Origin: Flavobacteriales bacterium
Lineage (GTDB): Bacteria; Bacteroidota; Bacteroidia; Flavobacteriales_D; Sanyastnellaceae
Reading direction: 5' to 3'
Assembly (NCBI GenBank): GCA_011524845.1
Contig: WTJL01000035.1
Span: forward strand, 1 to 6,631
DNA: 6,631 nucleotides
Part shown: piece by piece, positions 1-5,555 of the stretch
How positions within the stretch are numbered: the stretch's first letter is position 1
How the letters are laid out: each line of letters begins with the position of its first letter
Made by a program: the position numbers and the translations under genes
Notes under the pieces: generated by a model
Seen by the model: the letters and a program-made list of their open reading frames with translations, nothing else
Databases searched by the model: none
What the model was told of the DNA's origin: nothing

Positions 1-461
1 GTTTCCAAATGCTCCATGGCGAGAAGGAGGGCCGCTTGTCGTTTGGCCTCTTGAATCCGAGCGTGCTCGGCCTTGCTCAATTGGTAAAAGGCGAACACCT
101 CTGTGTCGCTGGCGTAGGTGTCCACCAAGGTGAACCCTTCCAAATCTTCGTTGGTCGTGCTCTCAGAAGAGTAGGTGAACGACTCGGACAGCCACTCGTT
201 CACCTGCAAAGTGCGCGTGGTGGACGTGGATTGCACCTGCACACGAATCTCACGGGAGAGGTTGTCGAGTGCGTGTTGCTTGGCCACCGCATCTGCGTCG
301 AGGGGGTGGACCAACTTGGAGGCCGAGCCGATGCCGATGTAGTGCCCCGGCTTGACAGGCGATTGCAAGACCCAGTCGGGCAGCAGGGCCGCGGTGTCCT
401 GGGAGTTGGAACATCCCGCAACCATGGAGCACAAACAAAGGAGAGGTAGAGTGAGTCGCAT
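1..461 (-). CDS. LPP20-like outer-membrane lipoprotein, 3' end cut by window edge
   Basis: The 153 visible residues begin with a short lipoprotein signal peptide (MRLTLPLLCLC...) ending in the lipobox V-A-G-C, so Cys17 should be acylated and the mature protein anchored in the envelope. This supports the ATG at 459-461 as start. After it comes LPDWV (27-31), then GHYIGIGSASK (39-49), then a stretch starting DADAVAKQHALDNLSREI (55-72). The order PDW, GxGxA, and an alternating Ala-rich helix followed by I-x-V-x-V is typical of the LPP20 family, which includes FlgP-like lipoproteins. The gene starts four bases after the stop of the TPR/CsgG-like lipoprotein gene, so the two are almost surely one operon. 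No Shine-Dalgarno sequence precedes it. The reading frame continues off the left edge without a stop, so full length is unknown. The lipoprotein nature is well supported; the LPP20 family call is by motif recognition only, and the cellular role is unknown. Confidence 0.75.
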   Translation of the reverse strand, partial: MRLTLPLLCLCSMVAGCSNSQDTAALLPDWVLQSPVKPGHYIGIGSASKLVHPLDADAVAKQHALDNLSREIRVQVQSTSTTRTLQVNEWLSESFTYSSESTTNEDLEGFTLVDTYASDTEVFAFYQLSKAEHARIQEAKRQAALLLAMEHLE

Positions 462-465
462 GCGG

Positions 466-1860
466 TCAGGGGATGAGGGTCAGCAATTCGTGCTCGATGG
501 CGGCTTGGAGTTGGGAGGCCAAAGCTTGGCCCGCTTCGTCGGTCAAGGCATCGGCGCTGCGGATCGACTGTCGGGCAGAGAGCAGGCGGTCACGTTCCGC
601 ACGCGCGCCTGAGCCGGTTCGCGCTCCGGAGTGCCCTCCGAGGTAGAACTTCGAGGTGTTGCCCCCGTAGGCGATGTAGCGGATGTTGTCCGACGCTCGG
701 CCGTAGAGGGTGTTGGACGACACGACCTCTCCCGTGGTGGTGGAGATGAACTTGAAGGTGCACGCAATGTCGATGGACGCGTCTTGCGAGAACTCCCGGT
801 ACTGCACTTGGCGGTACTTCGTTTCATAGTACTTCTTGCCCTCCTCGTTCACGCGTTCCACCTTGTATTGCTCGTAGCCGGTTTGGTAGCTGGACAACAA
901 ACGGCTCTGGCGGTGGTCGCAGGTGGTGATCGTGGCTTTGAGCAAGGCTTTGGCGCCGAGGAGGTTGCCGATTTCGACGTCGCCTCCCGAGGTCAGGCCG
1001 CTCATGCCCATGCTTTGTTCTTGGAGGATCAAGGCCAAACTCTCCCGGTCCACCACCCGCAAGAAGGGGTCTTCCGATCCCATCAGGGCCTGTTCCACCA
1101 GCGATTGAATTTTGACTTCGAGGTTGACGCGGCTCGATCCGTTCTTGAAATCGACCAAGGCCACAGTGAATCGACCGTCCTCGAGCACATTGGCGAGGCG
1201 GGTCGTGGCGTCCTTGTAGGTGGGGTCCGTGTCGGTCACCTCGGAAAATTCGCGATGTGCGGCACGGAATTGGTCCGCCTCTTGGGCCACCACGCCGCGG
1301 CGGTACCGAGGCTCGCAGTACGACACGTTGCGAAGGGCAGGGGCATCTTGGTAGGCAGGGTCGAGCTTGAGGATGGCGTCAAATTCCACCAGCGCTTCGT
1401 CGAACATCTCTTGCTCAAGCAAGATGTTGGCCTGACGGTAGGAGGCGTCGAGGTGGGCGTTTTTGACCGTCTCGTACGTGGCGCGCTTGGCCTCTGGAAA
1501 CGCCAAATCCACCCCAACCGCTTCCAACTTCTTGTCCCATGCCTCGGCGTCGTGCCAGGCATCGAGTGCCGTCTCGCGCTGGTCGTAGGCCACGGCTTCG
1601 TCGAACGATGCAATGTGTTGCGCCAAGACCACCTGTCCCGCCCGTTTCAGGCCCACCATGGCGTCGATGTTGGAAGGCTTTTTGATCACGGCCGTGTAGT
1701 AGAGGTTGGCCGCCTGGCTCATCATGCCGGCTTCCTCCATTTTGGCCCCACGTTTCACAAAGGCCTTGGAGCCGTTGCAGCCAGGCAACACAACGGCCAT
1801 GCAAGCCACTGCAAGTGCGATGGCCATGGTGGAAAGGGAGGGCAAAAAGGAGAGTTTCAT
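466..1860 (-). CDS. Lipoprotein with TPR-like repeats and C-terminal CsgG-like domain
   Basis: This is a 464-residue protein. Residues 1-27 form a lipoprotein signal peptide with a hydrophobic core and the lipobox L-P-G-C (Cys28), which fixes the start at 1858-1860 even though the frame is open far upstream. Residues about 34-220 are helical, with TPR-like units near 34-68, 137-170 (LDAS..QANILLEQ..FDEALVEFDAILKLDP) and 186-218. Residues about 230-395 resemble the CsgG/HfaB family: FTVALVDFKN, a VEQAL helix, DRESLALILQEQ, LLGAKALLKATI, and DIACTFKFISTTTGEVVSSNT, which matches the CsgG strand pair ending in STGEILSS. CsgG itself is the curli secretion channel in the outer membrane, but many CsgG-like lipoproteins are not channels. 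Here the region matching the first membrane hairpin (about 315-360) is charged and Tyr-rich, so pore formation is doubtful. It is the first gene of an operon with the LPP20-like lipoprotein. The role, envelope assembly or export, is inferred only. Confidence 0.85.
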   Translation of the reverse strand: MKLSFLPSLSTMAIALAVACMAVVLPGCNGSKAFVKRGAKMEEAGMMSQAANLYYTAVIKKPSNIDAMVGLKRAGQVVLAQHIASFDEAVAYDQRETALDAWHDAEAWDKKLEAVGVDLAFPEAKRATYETVKNAHLDASYRQANILLEQEMFDEALVEFDAILKLDPAYQDAPALRNVSYCEPRYRRGVVAQEADQFRAAHREFSEVTDTDPTYKDATTRLANVLEDGRFTVALVDFKNGSSRVNLEVKIQSLVEQALMGSEDPFLRVVDRESLALILQEQSMGMSGLTSGGDVEIGNLLGAKALLKATITTCDHRQSRLLSSYQTGYEQYKVERVNEEGKKYYETKYRQVQYREFSQDASIDIACTFKFISTTTGEVVSSNTLYGRASDNIRYIAYGGNTSKFYLGGHSGARTGSGARAERDRLLSARQSIRSADALTDEAGQALASQLQAAIEHELLTLIP

Positions 1861-1880
1861 GGGTCTTGGAATCGTGCCAC

Positions 1881-1888
1881 CGAAGGTA
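1881..1888 (-). promoter_or_regulatory. Putative -7 promoter element (TACCTTCG) for the lipoprotein operon
   Basis: Read on the minus strand, TACCTTCG lies 20 bases before the ATG of the TPR/CsgG-like gene. It resembles the Bacteroidota -7 consensus TAnnTTTG. The identical 8-mer precedes the small membrane protein gene before mutL. A clear -33 TTTG is not at the ideal distance; the nearest TTG is 17 bases upstream, within a GCTTGCTTGC stretch. This is a sequence match only. Confidence 0.4.
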
Positions 1889-1932
1889 GGCATTCTGCAA
1901 GCAAGCAAGGCCCGTGCCAAAACCGGTCGTGC

Positions 1933-1940
1933 TACCTTGC
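1933..1940 (+). promoter_or_regulatory. Putative -7 promoter element (TACCTTGC) for the saccharopine dehydrogenase gene
   Basis: TACCTTGC ends four bases before the ATG at 1945. It shares the TACCTT core with the elements before the lipoprotein operon and the pre-mutL gene. No good -33 TTTG is visible upstream. If it is used, transcription would start at or very near the ATG, giving a leaderless mRNA. The two divergent elements lie about 45 bases apart in the 84-base intergenic region. Confidence 0.35.
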
Positions 1941-1944
1941 ATGC

Positions 1945-3294
1945 ATGGCAGAACACAAGGTGATTTTGGTCCTCGGTGCGGGGAGAAGCAGCTCGTCGTT
2001 GATCGCGCATTTGCTCGGTCAAGCAGAAGCAGAGGGGTGGGAGATTCACGTGGGCGATTTGGACTTGGCCGCCGCCCAATCGAAGGTGGGGGACCACCCA
2101 AGGGGCGTGGCGTTTGCCTTGTCGGGTTCGGATGCGGCAGACCGCAACGCCCGGATTGAACGTGCCGACCTCGTCGTGAGCATGTTGCCTGCCTTCATGC
2201 ACGTCGACGTCGCCAAGGTGGCCATTGCGGCCGGCGTCAACGTCATCACCCCGAGCTACGTGTCTCCGGAGATGAAGGCGCTCGATGCAGACGCTCGAGC
2301 TGCGGGCGTTCTCGTCCTCAACGAATTGGGCTTGGATCCTGGCATCGATCACCTCAGTGCGATGCAGGTCATCGACGACATCCGCGAACGCGGCGGGCGC
2401 ATGGTTGGCTTTGCGTCGTACTGCGGAGGTCTGGTGGCCCCGGCCTCCGACGACAACCCCTGGCATTACAAGTTGAGCTGGAATCCGCGCAACGTTGTGC
2501 TTGCGGGGCAGGGAGGCTCGGCGACCTTCTTGGACCAAGGCAAGGTGCGCGTGGTGCCTCCCCATCGGACCTTCCAAACCCTGACCCCCATCGAAGTGGA
2601 GGGGCGTCCGTACGACGGGTACCCCAACCGGGATTCGCTCGGGTACCGGGAACTGTATGGCTTGCAAGAGGTGGAGACCCTGGTTCGAGGAACCCTGCGC
2701 AGCTCAGGATTCAGCCAGTCGTGGGACGTGTTGGTGCAACTGGGCATGGTGCGCGACGACGCCACCTTGACGTGGCCTGACGGGGTGTCGTGGTCGGAGT
2801 GGACCCGTTCTTTCTTGCCTGCTGACGCCGAACGCGGTCAGGACGTGAGAACGGCCGTGGGGAAGGTTTCAGGAGCCAAGGACGAGGACCTTGACCGATT
2901 GGCGTGGCTGGGCTTGTTCGACGAGTCGTCTGGCCCGACGCGCCTGACAGGAACCCCCGCTCAAATCATCGAGGACCTCGTGACCGAGAAGTGGGTGCTG
3001 GGTCCCGAAGACCGGGACATGATCGTCATGTGGCACCGCTTCGACTACGAATTGAACGGCGAGCGCAAGGCCATGACGAGCAGCCTGTGTCTGGAAGGCA
3101 AAGACAGCGTCTTCACCGCCATGAGCGACACCGTGGGCTTGCCCATGGCGCTGGCGGTCAAACCTTTGCTCGCGGGTGACTTTGGCACCACGGGGGTGGA
3201 CGTTCCGATGTCCAAGACCTATTACGAGCCCTTGCTCAAGGGACTTGCTGAATTGGGCATTCGGTTTGTGGAAACGGAAGTGGACGTGGCGTGA
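1945..3294 (+). CDS. Saccharopine dehydrogenase/reductase (Lys9-like)
   Basis: This is a 449-residue cytosolic oxidoreductase. The family interconverts saccharopine with glutamate and 2-aminoadipate 6-semialdehyde using NAD(P), in lysine breakdown or the aminoadipate route. The N-terminal Rossmann fold shows the nucleotide loop LGAGRSSSS (10-18) and an acidic strand end at GDLD (37-40). Family motifs follow in order: VSMLPAFMH (78-86), YVSPEM (105-110), NELGLDPGIDHL (126-137) and SYCGGL...NPWHYKLSWNPR (158-182). These match Lys9-type saccharopine reductases and LKR/SDH C-terminal halves well, and the length is normal. I chose ATG 1945 because the Rossmann strand begins five residues later; the frame is open upstream only as antisense to the lipoprotein gene. 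Its stop overlaps the next start (TGATG), so the pair is probably co-translated. No lysine-ketoglutarate reductase partner is visible here, so the direction of the reaction and the pathway are inferred. Confidence 0.9.
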   Translation: MAEHKVILVLGAGRSSSSLIAHLLGQAEAEGWEIHVGDLDLAAAQSKVGDHPRGVAFALSGSDAADRNARIERADLVVSMLPAFMHVDVAKVAIAAGVNVITPSYVSPEMKALDADARAAGVLVLNELGLDPGIDHLSAMQVIDDIRERGGRMVGFASYCGGLVAPASDDNPWHYKLSWNPRNVVLAGQGGSATFLDQGKVRVVPPHRTFQTLTPIEVEGRPYDGYPNRDSLGYRELYGLQEVETLVRGTLRSSGFSQSWDVLVQLGMVRDDATLTWPDGVSWSEWTRSFLPADAERGQDVRTAVGKVSGAKDEDLDRLAWLGLFDESSGPTRLTGTPAQIIEDLVTEKWVLGPEDRDMIVMWHRFDYELNGERKAMTSSLCLEGKDSVFTAMSDTVGLPMALAVKPLLAGDFGTTGVDVPMSKTYYEPLLKGLAELGIRFVETEVDVA

Positions 3295-3310
3295 TGGGGT
3301 GGATGTCCAC
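3280..3310 (+). other. Predicted mRNA hairpin presenting the TGATG stop/start overlap in its loop
   Basis: GTGGACGT (3280-3287) can pair with ATGTCCAC (3303-3310), giving eight pairs including one G-U. The 15-base loop contains the stop of the saccharopine dehydrogenase gene and the ATG of the next gene. It could affect re-initiation, but an eight-pair stem can arise by chance in GC-rich coding DNA and I could not compute its stability. Confidence 0.3.
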
Positions 3311-3749
3311 ATGGTGGCTCTGGGGGCCTTGGTGTTGGACGTGCTGGACGTGCGCCGACGCCCCAGCTTGGCCTGCCCATGGCGAAGCCAACGCCCGTTG
3401 GGTGCGCGAAGCCATTGCGTGGAGAATGAAAGTGGGGCTGAACGATTGTCCCGACATCGTGCCTGCTTTGGACGCCTGGACGCTCGAATGGTTGAGCCAA
3501 TCGAAGGACATCCACGTGGACGTTGAAACGGCCGAGTGGCCGTTCCTCGCGTACGCGCCGGAACTGCAGTCCGTGTTGGTGCAGCGTTTGGCATGGGACG
3601 TCTTGAGCTTCAAAAAAACATCGGACGAGGAAGTGGTCAGGGACGTTCGTGCCGTGGCCAAGCGAAGCGACGCCTTGTGGGACGACGCGCTGAAGAGGGC
3701 CTTCGACAACGCGGAAGGTTTGGCCAAACGCCGGGACGCCCAGCGCTGA
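3294..3749 (+). CDS. Unrecognised small protein with Trp-rich, CxxCxxC N-terminus
   Basis: I do not recognise this 151-residue protein. Its ATG shares a base with the TGA of the saccharopine dehydrogenase gene (TGATG), which argues for translational coupling; a GTG one codon earlier is also possible. The first 26 residues hold eight tryptophans and the motif C14-W-T-C17-W-T-C20, partly encoded by a perfect tandem 9-base repeat. The rest (about 30-151) looks like an ordinary soluble, mainly helical protein with an acidic middle and a Lys/Arg-rich tail (EGLAKRRDAQR). Codon choice after residue 30 resembles that of the neighbours, so at least this part is probably coding. The N-terminus might instead be untranslated, with the protein starting at Met45 (3426). 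An intact Trp-rich start could act as an odd membrane-associated or metal/redox segment. No function is assigned. Confidence 0.65.
   Translation: MGWMSTWWLWGPWCWTCWTCADAPAWPAHGEANARWVREAIAWRMKVGLNDCPDIVPALDAWTLEWLSQSKDIHVDVETAEWPFLAYAPELQSVLVQRLAWDVLSFKKTSDEEVVRDVRAVAKRSDALWDDALKRAFDNAEGLAKRRDAQR
3336..3353 (+). repeat. Tandem 9-base repeat (TGGACGTGC x2)
   Basis: TGGACGTGC occurs twice head to tail, in frame, encoding Trp-Thr-Cys twice and creating most of the CxxCxxC motif of the small protein. It probably arose by local slippage duplication. Confidence 0.8.
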
Positions 3750-3771
3750 TCGGCTTCTTGACATTTGGGGC

Positions 3772-3797
3772 AAAAAAAAGGAGGCCGAAGCCTCCTT
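3772..3797 (-). terminator. Intrinsic terminator oriented to the minus strand
   Basis: On the minus strand this reads AAGGAGGC-TTCG-GCCTCCTT followed by more T: a perfect 8-bp stem, a C(UUCG)G-type very stable tetraloop, and a run of eight T that includes the last two stem bases. That is a textbook intrinsic terminator. On the plus strand the same hairpin (loop CGAA) has an A-tract before it but only two T after it, so it should terminate the upstream plus-strand gene (stop at 3747-3749) poorly. No minus-strand gene is visible upstream of it, because ispH on its right is on the plus strand. It may be a decayed bidirectional terminator, a block to antisense transcription, or the 3' end of an unseen minus-strand RNA. 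Confidence 0.75.
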
Positions 3798-3931
3798 GCA
3801 GGTCCCTTCTACGCCAGGGCTGGGCCCATGAGCGCATTTCCATCCGGGCATACGTTTCAATCTTGGATGCGTTCCGAAGAACTTGAGGGAGTGAACGAAT
3901 GCTCCTGTGAAAAGGTTGCGATGTGGTACGG

Positions 3932-3939
3932 TATTTTTG
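3932..3939 (+). promoter_or_regulatory. Putative -7 promoter element (TATTTTTG) for ispH
   Basis: TATTTTTG matches the Bacteroidota -7 consensus TAnnTTTG exactly and lies six bases before the ispH ATG. A weak -33 candidate, TGTG (3906-3909), lies 22 bases upstream. Transcription would start at or just before the ATG. The rest of the spacer at 3798-3931 shows no gene I can support. Confidence 0.55.
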
Positions 3940-3945
3940 ACCCAC

Positions 3946-5175
3946 ATGCGCACCTTCGACATCCCCGAGTTTTACCGCAGCCCCATCATCTCTCGCGTCA
4001 AAGCGAAGCGCAAGGCGCTGGATCCCAGGAAGCAAGACTTCACGCCCTCCGAGCTCGACTTTGGCAAGGTGCGCATTCGGTTGGCGCGCCATTTTGGGTT
4101 TTGTTTTGGGGTGGAAAACGCCATTGAAATCAGCTACAAGGCGGTGGATGAAAATCCGGGCAAGCGCATTTTTCTGTTGAGTCAAATGATTCACAACCCC
4201 GAGGTGAATGCAGACTTGCAAAGCCGCGGGGTGCAGTTTCTGCACGACACGTTGGGCAACGAACTCGTTCCACTGGACACGTTGGAGGCGGACGACGTGG
4301 TGATCGTGCCGGCGTTTGGTGCCACCGTGGAGCTCGAGCGTCGCATGGCGTCGCTGGGTGTGGATGTCCAGAAATACAACACCACCTGTCCGTTCGTCGA
4401 GAAAGTTTGGAAGCGTTCCGCCCAGCTGGGAGGAAAGGCGTTCACCGTGGTCATCCATGGCAAACCTCAGCACGAGGAAACCCGGGCCACGTTTTCCCAT
4501 GCGGCAGAGACCGGCCATGCGTTGGTGGTGAAAAACGCGGAAGAGACGGAGTTCCTGGCCACGTGGATGGAAAACGGTCGGAAGGACGTGGAGGCGTTTT
4601 GGGCCCGCTTCGAAGGGCGAACCACCCAGGACTTCGACCCTCAACAGCACCTGCGTCGCGTGGGGGTGGTGAACCAAACCACCATGCTCGCCTCCGACAC
4701 CCAAGCCATTGCGGACCGCATCAAAGTGGCGGTGGATGCCGATCCAGAGGGAGAGTTCGCCAACACGCGGGACACGTTGTGTTACGCGACCAACGACAAC
4801 CAAAGCGCCACGCGCGGAGCCTTGCTCGCCGGCGGGGCGGACGTGGCCCTTGTGGTGGGGGGCTACAACAGCAGCAACACGTCGCATTTGGTCGAACTCT
4901 GCGAGGAACACATGCCCACCTACTTCGTGCGCAACGAATTGGAATGGAAAGAAGATGGGGTGCACCACTTCGACATCCACACCGGGGAAATGAAGGTCAC
5001 CGCGCAGCCGCTTCCGGAGGCCGACGGCGAGGGGGAGGCGCCCACGGTGATGATCACCTCAGGAGCCTCTTGTCCGGATGCGAGCGTGGAGCGCGTCCTT
5101 CGCAAAGTCTTGGCGCATTACGGTGGACGAGATGTGGAATCCGTGTTAACGGAATTTGAGCGGACCCACGCCTGA
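3946..5175 (+). CDS. ispH: 4-hydroxy-3-methylbut-2-enyl diphosphate reductase (IspH)
   Basis: IspH is the final MEP-pathway enzyme, a cytosolic iron-sulfur protein reducing HMBPP to isopentenyl and dimethylallyl diphosphate. This 409-residue protein is the long Bacteroidota form, about 90 residues longer than the E. coli enzyme. The start MRTFDIPEFYRSPIIS is a conserved N-terminus in that phylum and fixes ATG 3946 over an in-frame ATG 13 codons earlier. Cluster ligands match Cys53 (HFGFCFGVENAI), Cys148 (NTTCPFVEKVW) and Cys279 (DTLCYATNDNQ). Substrate-site motifs include MIHNPEVN (81-88), IHGKPQHEETRAT (170-182), TNDNQ (282-286), NSSNTSH (308-314) and SGASCPD (372-378). A loop at about 205-270 and a variable segment at 330-366 account for much of the extra length. 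All key residues are present, so it should be active. It stands alone: a 196-base spacer precedes it and 20 bases separate it from the next start. Confidence 0.97.
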   Translation: MRTFDIPEFYRSPIISRVKAKRKALDPRKQDFTPSELDFGKVRIRLARHFGFCFGVENAIEISYKAVDENPGKRIFLLSQMIHNPEVNADLQSRGVQFLHDTLGNELVPLDTLEADDVVIVPAFGATVELERRMASLGVDVQKYNTTCPFVEKVWKRSAQLGGKAFTVVIHGKPQHEETRATFSHAAETGHALVVKNAEETEFLATWMENGRKDVEAFWARFEGRTTQDFDPQQHLRRVGVVNQTTMLASDTQAIADRIKVAVDADPEGEFANTRDTLCYATNDNQSATRGALLAGGADVALVVGGYNSSNTSHLVELCEEHMPTYFVRNELEWKEDGVHHFDIHTGEMKVTAQPLPEADGEGEAPTVMITSGASCPDASVERVLRKVLAHYGGRDVESVLTEFERTHA

Positions 5176-5182
5176 CCACCCG

Positions 5183-5190
5183 TACCTTCG
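5183..5190 (+). promoter_or_regulatory. Putative -7 promoter element (TACCTTCG) for the membrane protein-mutL operon
   Basis: TACCTTCG lies five bases before the ATG at 5196, inside the short gap after ispH. It is identical to the element before the lipoprotein operon. A TTTG at 5155-5158, inside the end of ispH, lies 24 bases upstream, slightly longer than the usual -33 to -7 spacing. It suggests mutL expression does not depend only on readthrough from ispH. Confidence 0.45.
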
Positions 5191-5195
5191 AGGGC

Positions 5196-5555
5196 ATGAA
5201 AGCGCCCAAGCTACGCGGCCCCTTTCGGAACGTGCGAACCGAACCCCGCACCTTCACGTTCAAGTCTCGTCACTTGCCCGATTCTCGCCCTGAGTGGGAA
5301 GAGCGCAAGCGCCGTGTCGAGGAGGAAGTGAATGGCGCGTCGGACGGTCCGCGTCCCATCAAATTCCGACAAGGAGGGCGCAATGCCGAAGGCCGTGCCG
5401 CCCGACGTGCCGCGTCGGTTCGTGCGAGCCGGATGGCGGCACTGCGCGCAGGTGTCGTAGCGCTGGTGCTCGTGTACTTGACGTACCGTGCGATTCTTTG
5501 GGTGGAGTCTCACGACTACGGCCGATTCCTTCACTTCATGCAATCCAACGGATGA
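5196..5555 (+). CDS. Small basic single-pass membrane protein upstream of mutL
   Basis: This 119-residue protein has a polar, strongly basic N-terminal part and one hydrophobic segment at about 82-102 (ALRAGVVALVLVYLTYRAILW), followed by a short tail ending HDYGRFLHFMQSNG. The Arg-rich stretch just before the membrane segment (about 62-79) predicts the N-terminus in the cytoplasm. The pattern RTFTFKSRHLPDS..EWEERKRRVEEEV (18-45) recalls small Bacteroidota proteins next to mutL that are often misnamed riboflavin synthase subunit beta; that link is from memory and weak. Nothing here suggests an enzyme. Its last codons overlap the mutL start by ATGA, so translation is likely coupled, and it follows ispH by 20 bases. 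Function unknown. Confidence 0.8.
   Translation: MKAPKLRGPFRNVRTEPRTFTFKSRHLPDSRPEWEERKRRVEEEVNGASDGPRPIKFRQGGRNAEGRAARRAASVRASRMAALRAGVVALVLVYLTYRAILWVESHDYGRFLHFMQSNG

Noticed and set aside
1897..1908. Three GCAA units in the divergent promoter region, considered as a phase-variable repeat
   Set aside because: Three units are too few to suggest phase variation without population data.
631..1944. Long upstream open frame on the plus strand continuous with the saccharopine dehydrogenase gene, suggesting an N-terminal fusion
   Set aside because: It is antisense to the lipoprotein gene and its translation has no domain-like pattern; the Rossmann fold begins at the residue expected for a start at 1945.
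1861..2667. Long N-terminal extension of the TPR/CsgG-like lipoprotein on the minus strand
   Set aside because: It is His/Arg-rich antisense translation of the saccharopine dehydrogenase gene, and the signal peptide with lipobox places the start at 1860.
3612..3618. Run of seven A inside the small Trp-rich gene, a possible slippery site or phase-variable tract
   Set aside because: A -1 shift would add a tail ending at 3886 that is Arg-rich and crosses the terminator hairpin, with no sign of selection. It is simply an AAA AAA ACA codon run.
3871..3882. Small GTTC-CGAA-GAAC hairpin upstream of ispH, considered as a leader structure
   Set aside because: The stem is only four pairs and probably lies upstream of the transcription start, so no role can be supported.
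3222..3962. A 246-codon minus-strand frame across the Trp-rich gene and spacer
   Set aside because: Its composition (His, Pro and Arg rich) is that of antisense translation, it crosses the terminator, and it lacks recognisable motifs. It is unlikely to be the gene served by the minus-strand terminator.
3637..4980. A 447-codon minus-strand frame opposite ispH
   Set aside because: ispH is certain from its motifs; the antisense frame is a GC-rich shadow with no domain pattern.
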